From: Candidatus Portnoybacteria bacterium CG08_land_8_20_14_0_20_40_83
Lineage (GTDB): Bacteria; Patescibacteriota; Minisyncoccia; Portnoybacterales; GWB1-42-6
Reading direction: 5' to 3'
DNA length: 13,800 nt
Assembly (NCBI GenBank): GCA_002774415.1
Contig: PEYL01000085.1
Span: 1 to 13,800 of the forward strand
Within the stretch, counting starts at the first letter, position 1, and each line of letters begins with the position of its first letter. Positions 6,257-11,426 of the stretch are shown here, in pieces. The position numbers and the translations under genes were made by a program. Below the pieces are notes generated by a model, which was not told where the DNA came from, ran no database searches, and saw only the letters and a program-made list of their open reading frames with translations.

Positions 6257-6339
6257 TTCTTGAAGAAGTTACTTTTTGTTTGTTCTTTTCATTTTAAATT
6301 CGGTTGAGAAAATAAATCTGCAAGAAAGGAGGAATTATT

Positions 6340-6888
6340 TTGAAAGAAAAAGACAAAGGAGCCAAAGAGTCAGAAGCGTCAACCCGAGAGGAAAGAGAAA
6401 CCGCTCCAGAATTGGGAGCAGGAGGATTTATCAAGAATCAGCAGACCGGGGAATTTTTTCTTGTTGAAAATGAAGCAAGATGGAGCATCCCCGTCGGTCA
6501 CAAGAAAAAAGCGGATCGCACCCTGAGAGAGACATTCTTTCGAGAGATGAAAGAAGAAATAGGGCTCGAGTCGGAAGAAATTATATGGCTGGAATCGTTC
6601 GGTACGGTCTTTGTGCAAAAAGACGAAAACAGTCCCAGAAAATTGTTCGAGATTTATTATATAAAAGTAGGGGCACAAACAGCCCAAAAGCTGAAGTATT
6701 CGGAAAAAGGGAAACAGCTATCTGTTTGGCTTAGGAGAGAAAAGATAGAAACGATGCCAAATTTGGATAAATTGGCTAAAGCGGCATTAAGATTATACCG
6801 AGAGAAATACGTTTCTTCCAAAATCATAGTAGGAGGTGGCTATGACAAAGAGAGGGTTTTGTCAGGGGGCGAGAACCGGCAGTTTTAA
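6340..6888 (+). CDS. Nudix hydrolase family protein
   Basis: Nudix enzymes cleave a nucleoside diphosphate linked to another group. The start is the TTG at 6340, preceded by AAAGGAGG at seven bases; the protein has 182 residues. After a charged, probably disordered lead (about 1-25) comes the fold opening LGAGGFIKNQQTGEFFLV, then WSIPVGHKKKADRTLRETFF and REMKEEIGL. The second half of the Nudix box (RExxEExGU) with the metal-binding Glu pair is intact. The first half is off: the usual Gly-x5-Glu spacing carries Asp instead of Glu and one extra residue before RE. Substrate cannot be told from sequence; MutT, ADP-ribose and ApnA classes are all possible. The gene is divergent from rel. Its last 47 bases overlap a small ORF in another frame with a strong ribosome binding site, so the tail (GGGYDKERVLSGGENRQF) is shaped by that overlap. 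Confidence 0.85.
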   Translation: MKEKDKGAKESEASTREERETAPELGAGGFIKNQQTGEFFLVENEARWSIPVGHKKKADRTLRETFFREMKEEIGLESEEIIWLESFGTVFVQKDENSPRKLFEIYYIKVGAQTAQKLKYSEKGKQLSVWLRREKIETMPNLDKLAKAALRLYREKYVSSKIIVGGGYDKERVLSGGENRQF

Positions 6889-7000
6889 AAGATTTAATCC
6901 AAAACTTATTTTCTCAACCATTTGCCTCGCCTTAATTGCGATTAAAATAATCAATATTAATACGGGGCATTTTTATTTTTACTTTTTAGCCTCTTTATAA
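6842..7000 (+). CDS. Small putative membrane protein (52 aa)
   Basis: An ATG at 6842 has AGGAGG five bases upstream, the best ribosome binding site in the area, and opens a 52-codon frame ending in TAA at 6998. The protein has a basic N-terminus (MTKRGFCQGARTGSFKRF), one hydrophobic segment (LIFSTICLALIAIKII, about residues 22-37) and an aromatic end (GHFYFYFLASL), as in single-span small membrane proteins with a cytoplasmic N-terminus. It starts inside the Nudix gene in another frame, suggesting translational coupling, and overlaps the convergent topA 3' end by 22 bases. No family is recognised. The alternative is a chance frame behind a purine-rich stretch. Confidence 0.45.
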   Translation: MTKRGFCQGARTGSFKRFNPKLIFSTICLALIAIKIININTGHFYFYFLASL

Positions 7001-9123
7001 TCGCATTCTTTATTGGAACATTTAATTTTATTTTTAATGTTTGAAACCAATAAAGAATTACATTTGGGACATAGCTTGCCGGTCGGCTTATCCCAAAGCG
7101 CAAATTTACAATCGGGCCAGCGGGAGCAGGCGTAAAATATTTTGCCGCGGCGCGTTCTTTTTTCATGAATCTGGCCCTGGCCGCATTCAGGGCAAGTCAT
7201 CCCTATGGAATTGACGATACTTTCGGTATGCCGGCATTTTGGAAAATCAGAACAGGCGTAAAATCTTCCAAAACGGCTGGTGCGGATTAAAAGAGGCTTG
7301 CCGCATTTGGGACAGATTTTATCCGTCGGTTCTGGTTCCGGCTTTTGTTTTTCAACTTCTTCGTATTTTTGGGCTAAATGCCGGCTAAAAGGCTCGTAGA
7401 ATTCTTTGATCACCGGCTGCCACTTTTTTTGTCCCTGGGCAATTTGGTCCAAACTTTCCTCGATCGTAGCAGTAAATTTTAAATCAACTATTTCGGGAAA
7501 ATGTTCAACCAGCATATCGTTAACGGAAAAACCTATATCGGTCGGGAAAAATTTTCTCTTTTCATCTTTTTGGACATAATTTCGGTCCTGGATTGTTGAG
7601 ATAATTGGTGCATAAGTTGAAGGCCGGCCGATTCCGTTTTCTTCAAGCACCTTTATCAAAGTTGCTTCGCTGTATCGGGCCGGCGGCTCGGTAAAGTGTT
7701 GTAACGACACTAATTTTATTAAATCCAGAATTTCATTTTCTTCAAGCGGCGGCAGTTCTGTTTCTTTAAATTTAATCGGGTAAACTTTTAAGAAACCATC
7801 AAATTTTAGGACCTGTCCAGTGGCGCGAAATGTATACCCCGCACCAGAAGCTTCGCTTTGGTGCAGAGCAGGATTTTTTGCCGCAATATTGATTAAAGTC
7901 GAATCAAAGACGGCTTGTGCCATTTGCGAAGCAATAAATCTTTTCCAGATTAACTCGTAGAGCTTTGAAAGATTCTCTTCCGAATGTTTTGAATAATCCA
8001 ATTTTATTTTTATGGTTGAGGGCGCTGTAACATTTGGGTCGGTTGGCCTGATTGCTTCATGCGCTTCCTGCGCCCCCTTTGATTTTGTTTTGAATTTCCG
8101 CAAGAAGCCCGACCAGTAATTTTGGCCATAATTTTCAATAATAAATTTTTTAGCGGCAAAAAGCGATTGGTTAGAAAGATTTAAAGAATCGGTTCGGTGA
8201 TATGTAATAAGGCCGTTTTCATAAAGCGTCTGAGCTAGCGACATGGTCAGCTTGGATGAAAAATGCAATTTTTGCCAAGCTTCCTGCTGGAGGGTACTGG
8301 TTGTAAATGCAGGCAGGGGATTGCGCCTAAGTTCCCTTTTTTCAATATCGGCGATTTGATATTTTGCGCCTTCTAAGTCTTTAAGAATTTTATCGGCATT
8401 TTCTTTCGTTTTTATGTCAAATTTGCCGATTGCCTCGTTGTCTTTTTTTATAAGAGTGGCAGTAAATTCTTTTTGCGAATTTTGCCCTTCGACGGAGTTT
8501 ATCTTGAACGTAGGCGAAGGACTCAGGGTAAGCTTTTTGAGCAGCGCTTCTATTGACCAGTATTCTTGTGGTTTGAAGTTTTGGATTTCCCGTTCGCGCT
8601 CAGCTATCAGTCGCAAAGCTACAGATTGGACTCTGCCGGCCGAAAGGCCCTTGGCAATTTTACGCCACAAAAAGGGTGAAAGTTTATAACCGACCAGACG
8701 GTCAAGAATCCGTCGGGCTTGCTGGGCGCCAACCAAATCCATGTCAATTTGTCTAGGATTTTTCAGCGCTTCTTCTATTGCGGATTTGGTAATTTCGTGA
8801 AAGACAATTCTTTCGGTATTCTCGGGATTTAACTTTAAAACTTCGCTTAAATGCCAAGAAATGGCTTCTCCTTCGCGGTCTTCATCAGTCGCCAAGATTA
8901 TTTTTGTAGTTTTCAATAAAGATTTTTTTATAGGAGTTAATCTTTTTCTGGCAATTAGCGGTACAACATATTTTGGCTGAAAATTATTTTCAATATCAAT
9001 GCCCAGTTCCTTTTTTGGCAGATCGCGGACATGGCCGTAAGAAGAAACAACAGAAAAATCCTTATTCAAAAATTTTTGAATAGTCCGGGCTTTGGTTGGA
9101 GATTCAACAATAATAAGATTCAT
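6979..9123 (-). CDS. topA: DNA topoisomerase I (type IA)
   Basis: Relaxes negative supercoils by transient cleavage of one strand through a 5'-phosphotyrosine. The ATG at 9123 gives the family start MNLIIVESPTKA (714 aa); a GTG 12 bases upstream is in frame, and neither has a ribosome binding site. The TOPRIM domain spans about 1-115 with the acidic triad in ATDEDREGE (78-86). Type IA core motifs follow (GAQQARRILDRLVGYKLSP; SAGRVQSVALRLI), and the active Tyr is in GLITYHRTDS (Y308; a Met is usual where His stands). Three C-terminal Cys4 zinc ribbons occupy about 625-714 (CPKCG, CPECG and CPKCN with partner Cys pairs). Two inserted palindromic elements are translated in frame, at about 196-215 (LTLSPSPTFKINSVEG) and 420-428 (HQSEASGAG). 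It is last in the dprA-GxxExxY-topA run; dprA next to topA is a widespread arrangement. Confidence 0.96.
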   Translation of the reverse strand: MNLIIVESPTKARTIQKFLNKDFSVVSSYGHVRDLPKKELGIDIENNFQPKYVVPLIARKRLTPIKKSLLKTTKIILATDEDREGEAISWHLSEVLKLNPENTERIVFHEITKSAIEEALKNPRQIDMDLVGAQQARRILDRLVGYKLSPFLWRKIAKGLSAGRVQSVALRLIAEREREIQNFKPQEYWSIEALLKKLTLSPSPTFKINSVEGQNSQKEFTATLIKKDNEAIGKFDIKTKENADKILKDLEGAKYQIADIEKRELRRNPLPAFTTSTLQQEAWQKLHFSSKLTMSLAQTLYENGLITYHRTDSLNLSNQSLFAAKKFIIENYGQNYWSGFLRKFKTKSKGAQEAHEAIRPTDPNVTAPSTIKIKLDYSKHSEENLSKLYELIWKRFIASQMAQAVFDSTLINIAAKNPALHQSEASGAGYTFRATGQVLKFDGFLKVYPIKFKETELPPLEENEILDLIKLVSLQHFTEPPARYSEATLIKVLEENGIGRPSTYAPIISTIQDRNYVQKDEKRKFFPTDIGFSVNDMLVEHFPEIVDLKFTATIEESLDQIAQGQKKWQPVIKEFYEPFSRHLAQKYEEVEKQKPEPEPTDKICPKCGKPLLIRTSRFGRFYACSDFPKCRHTESIVNSIGMTCPECGQGQIHEKRTRRGKIFYACSRWPDCKFALWDKPTGKLCPKCNSLLVSNIKNKIKCSNKECDYKEAKK
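7841..7864. repeat. Palindromic element inside topA (GCACCA type)
   Basis: GCACCA-G-AAGC, loop TTC, GCTT-TGGTGC: a 10-bp stem with one bulged base, read as HQSEASGAG in TopA. It lies between two beta-strand-like stretches just ahead of YTFRATGQVLKFDGF, where TopA proteins normally have a short loop. Confidence 0.5.
8485..8532. repeat. Palindromic element inside topA (CCTTCG type)
   Basis: The element runs from CCCTTCGACGG to GGCGAAGGACTCAGGGTAAG with CCTTCG/CGAAGG as an inverted pair. Bases 8502-8532 match the rel leader hairpin at 24 of 31 positions on the opposite strand. It is translated as a Ser/Pro/Thr-rich insertion (LTLSPSPTFKINSVEG) in a loop of TopA. Confidence 0.6.
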
Positions 9124-9132
9124 GATACTTGT

Positions 9133-9170
9133 CACAAATACACGAAACTTGCACGAATGGCACGAATTAA
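9133..9170 (+). repeat. Left inverted repeat of the GxxExxY cassette
   Basis: A degenerate tandem array of CACNAAT units (CACAAAT, CACGAAA, CACGAAT, CACGAAT) reads towards the gene and includes its stop codon. It resembles the array at 9538-9575 in inverted orientation, about 28 of 38 positions. Confidence 0.6.
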
Positions 9171-9562
9171 TTTGCGATTCGTTTCGGTTTTAAGTATTTA
9201 TTTCTAAAATTTACAAGTAATCCAAGCTTGATATTCTTAGCTTTTAGATATCTCAAGAGCTGATAATAATCTTCTTTCGTTATGTAAGGTCGCGCTTTTA
9301 ATTCAATTAAAATCTTGTCATCTATTAAAAAATCATATCGCCCAGCGTAGATATCGCCATTTTTATATGAGATATAAGCATTAGTTTCTTTACTGTAAGC
9401 AATTCTTTCTTGATTCAATTCTCTTTCTAGCGCGTCGGAATAATTTTTTTCTCGGCAAAAACGACCAAGTTGGTTGTGAATTTTATAGAACAGGCCGCAT
9501 AGCTTATAAGAAAGTTCAGGATAGATTATTTTAGATTTTTTATTAGTGTCATTCGTGGCCAT
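9167..9562 (-). CDS. GxxExxY family protein (PDDEXK_3-like)
   Basis: The 131-residue protein fits the GxxExxY family, placed among PDDEXK nuclease-like folds. Seen here: the N-terminal helix pair YKLCGLFYKIHNQLGRFCREKNY (the usual G-x-G-x-x-E-x-x-Y is altered to GRFCREKNY), LERELNQERIAYSKE, the core strand YDFLIDDKILIELKA with D, E and K in PD-(D/E)xK-like positions, and QLLRYLKAKNIKLGLLVNF. Cellular role is not established for the family. The gene sits between dprA (21 bases away) and topA (43 bases), two genes that are often direct neighbours, and inverted CACNAAT arrays cover both its ends; the start ATG and first residues (MATNDTNKK) are encoded by the right array. This points to insertion as a cassette. 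No ribosome binding site is visible. Confidence 0.85.
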   Translation of the reverse strand: MATNDTNKKSKIIYPELSYKLCGLFYKIHNQLGRFCREKNYSDALERELNQERIAYSKETNAYISYKNGDIYAGRYDFLIDDKILIELKARPYITKEDYYQLLRYLKAKNIKLGLLVNFRNKYLKPKRIAN

Positions 9563-9575
9563 TGGTGTATTGGTG
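9538..9575 (-). repeat. Right inverted repeat of the GxxExxY cassette
   Basis: On the minus strand the units CACCAAT, CACCAAT, CACGAAT and CACTAAT follow each other with 1-3 spacer bases and run into the gene start. It is the inverted counterpart of 9133-9170. Confidence 0.6.
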
Positions 9576-9583
9576 GCGAGTTA

Positions 9584-10720
9584 CTATCTTGCTATCACAT
9601 AGTTCATCCCTCCCAAATTTTTTATTTTCCCTTTCATTTCCATCAGGCTTAAAGTTGCATTGACCGTGGCGGTATCCAGTTTAGTATCATTTATAATTTT
9701 GTCAATATGGGTTGGTTCATCAGAAAGAATTTGTAAAATTTTTGCCTCTTCTTGGTTGTCGGGCAAAATTTGTCTGATTTGAATTTGCTCGGTTAAATTT
9801 TTTAGGTTAAGCTCTTCTAAAATATCTTGGGTGCTGGAAACCAATTTTGCGCCCATTTTTATTAAATTATTTGGTCCGGCCGAAGTTTGGGAATAAATGG
9901 GGCCGGGAAGGCCAAATACCTCTCGGTTTTGTTCTAGAGCATGCCGGGCGGTAATAAGAGCGCCTGATTTTTCTTTTGCTTCAATAATTAAGGCGCCAAG
10001 CGACAAGCCGCTGATAACTCTGTTTCTGGCATGAAAATGGTGTTTTAAGGCCGGACAGCCGATTGGGTATTCTGAAACAACCGCTCCGTTTTCTGAAATT
10101 TGCTGGGCCAATTTTCTGTTGGACGGAGGATAAATTGTGGCCTCGTCGATTCCCGAACCGACCACCGCAACAGTTCTTGTTTTATTTTGTAACGCGGCAA
10201 GATGGGCTAATGTATCAATACCCCGTGCCAGACCCGAGACAATAGTTAAGCCGGCTTGCGCAATTTGGCCTGCCAAATGAGAAGCAGCCTGTTGGCCGTA
10301 AGGAGTCGGCATGCGCGTGCCGACAATTGCCAGTGCCTTCTCGTCTTGAGGCAAAAAATGGCCCCTTACATATAATATAGGAGGCGGGTCATAGATTTCT
10401 TTTAAAAGCTTGGGATAGTTTTCATCCAAAATTGTTATGACATCAATGCCATGCGGTTTTAATTCTTCCAGCTTTTTATCGGGGTCAATCGTAATCCTTT
10501 GTGCACACAATTCCGTGACAATATTTTCTTCCAGGCCCGCATTTAGTAATTCTGATTCTGGCGCTTTCCAGGCGTTTTGGAGATTATGAAAATAAGCCAG
10601 CAGCTTTTTTATTCTCTGCGGCCCGATTTTTTCATGGAATTGATTGAAAGCGACAAAATATTTCGCTTGCGCGTGCATCTTTAATTTATTGATGTCTGAC
10701 GTCGTATCGACGTCAGACAT
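9584..10720 (-). CDS. dprA: DNA processing protein DprA (Smf)
   Basis: DprA binds incoming single-stranded DNA during natural transformation and loads RecA. The 378 residues comprise an N-terminal helical domain (KYFVAFNQFHEKIGPQRIKKLLAYF), the extended Rossmann fold (ALAIVGTRMPTPYG, GLTIVSGLARGIDTLAHLAAL, VAVVGSGIDEATIYPPSNRKLA, SEYPIGCPALKHHFHARNRV, SGALITARHAL, VFGLPGPIYSQTSAGPNNLI) and a C-terminal winged helix (THIDKIINDTKLDTATVNATLSLMEMKGKI). The first 14 residues (MSDVDTTSDINKLK) come largely from a palindromic element, so the older start may be the ATG at 10678 (MHAQAK, 364 aa); no ribosome binding site decides between them. A promoter 33 bases upstream of the first ATG fits either start. 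Likely first gene of a run with the GxxExxY gene and topA. CPR bacteria commonly keep DprA with competence pili, which suggests DNA uptake. Confidence 0.94.
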   Translation of the reverse strand: MSDVDTTSDINKLKMHAQAKYFVAFNQFHEKIGPQRIKKLLAYFHNLQNAWKAPESELLNAGLEENIVTELCAQRITIDPDKKLEELKPHGIDVITILDENYPKLLKEIYDPPPILYVRGHFLPQDEKALAIVGTRMPTPYGQQAASHLAGQIAQAGLTIVSGLARGIDTLAHLAALQNKTRTVAVVGSGIDEATIYPPSNRKLAQQISENGAVVSEYPIGCPALKHHFHARNRVISGLSLGALIIEAKEKSGALITARHALEQNREVFGLPGPIYSQTSAGPNNLIKMGAKLVSSTQDILEELNLKNLTEQIQIRQILPDNQEEAKILQILSDEPTHIDKIINDTKLDTATVNATLSLMEMKGKIKNLGGMNYVIAR

Positions 10721-10721
10721 C
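10691..10721. repeat. Palindromic element at the dprA start
   Basis: GATGTCTGACGTCG (10691-10704) and CGACGTCAGACATC (10708-10721) form a perfect 14-bp stem with a three-base loop TAT. Each arm is nearly a palindrome around the T or A between GTC and GAC, like the GAAGTCTGACTTC arms in mfd. It contains the upstream dprA ATG. Confidence 0.75.
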
Positions 10722-10752
10722 GGCAGATTGAATTAAATTCAAAACTGGTTTC

Positions 10753-10781
10753 ACTATACCATTTTAAAAAATCCCCGACAA
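10753..10781 (-). promoter_or_regulatory. Promoter of dprA
   Basis: On the minus strand TTGTCG (10776-10781) and TATAGT (10753-10758) are 17 bases apart. The start near 10746 puts the palindrome into the 5' end of the transcript, where it could fold over the first ATG. Confidence 0.6.
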
Positions 10782-10783
10782 AT

Positions 10784-10816
10784 TTGACAGGATTTTAGTT
10801 TTGTTATAAGTATAAA
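10784..10816 (+). promoter_or_regulatory. Possible promoter of the DUF5680 gene
   Basis: A consensus TTGACA lies at 10784-10789, two bases from the divergent dprA -35. Candidate -10 boxes are TATAAG (10805-10810, spacing 15) and TATAAA (10811-10816, spacing 21); neither spacing is ideal. Confidence 0.35.
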
Positions 10817-10862
10817 GAAAACGTAAATATAGAAAGAAGTTCTTTTTATGAAAGGAGGGATT

Positions 10863-11366
10863 ATGGATAGTAAACTGTTAAAAGCTTTTTTAGCATTTCT
10901 TATTGTAGCTAGGCAGAACGGTTATATTGGTGGAGCAGAAGGAGCCGCTATTTTTAGGGGCGGAAAACAGTTTAAATTTGATGAAGCAGGATTTTCTTAT
11001 TGGGACACATATTATGGTTTTGATCCTTTTGTGGGACAGGAACTGGTGTGGGCATATGACCTAGGGTGGGTGTGGGCAATGAATTATTATGGGGGATTGA
11101 TAAAAGATATATGCTGCCATCAGAAAGAACTTCCCAGGGCCTCAGCAAAAGAAGTTTATGAATTTTTAAGAGCAGCGCTTTGCCAGGCTAAAATTGAGAA
11201 ACCTTACAGAGGCCCAAAAAGTTATTCAAAAGGAGATTGGGCTTATAAAAACGCATGGAGGTCGGGGAGTAGCGTTGAGGATTTTTGCGGGAGCGAAAGA
11301 ATTTTTTATAAGAACCTCGTGGTTTATAGAGGCGACTACCATGGAGGCTTCATCAAGGGAAAATAG
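10863..11366 (+). CDS. DUF5680 domain-containing protein
   Basis: The 167-residue protein matches the pattern of the DUF5680 family from end to end: FLAFLIVARQNGYIGG, then FSYWDTYYGFDPFVGQELVW, VWAMNYYGG, VYEFLRAAL with YRGPKSY, WAYKNAWRSGSSVEDFCGSERI and VVYRGDYHGGFIK. Conserved Trp, Tyr and Gly clusters suggest a compact globular cytoplasmic protein; the family has no established biochemical role. The ATG at 10863 is preferred because AAGGAGG lies four bases before it; an in-frame ATG at 10848 lies before this site. It is a single gene, divergent from dprA and convergent with mfd, closed by its own terminator. Small proteins of this family are scattered in bacteria, so lateral acquisition is plausible. 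Confidence 0.82.
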   Translation: MDSKLLKAFLAFLIVARQNGYIGGAEGAAIFRGGKQFKFDEAGFSYWDTYYGFDPFVGQELVWAYDLGWVWAMNYYGGLIKDICCHQKELPRASAKEVYEFLRAALCQAKIEKPYRGPKSYSKGDWAYKNAWRSGSSVEDFCGSERIFYKNLVVYRGDYHGGFIKGK

Positions 11367-11390
11367 CAGTTCATCACAATTAAGTCAGTG

Positions 11391-11426
11391 AGGCAGGATT
11401 TATTATAACAATCCTGCCTTTTTTAT
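11391..11426 (+). terminator. Rho-independent terminator after the DUF5680 gene
   Basis: AGGCAGGATT (11391-11400) and AATCCTGCCT (11410-11419) make a perfect 10-bp stem with a nine-base loop followed by seven T residues. The T-run reaches into the mfd stop region (TAA at 11423-11425), so the convergent genes are packed without a spacer. Confidence 0.92.
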
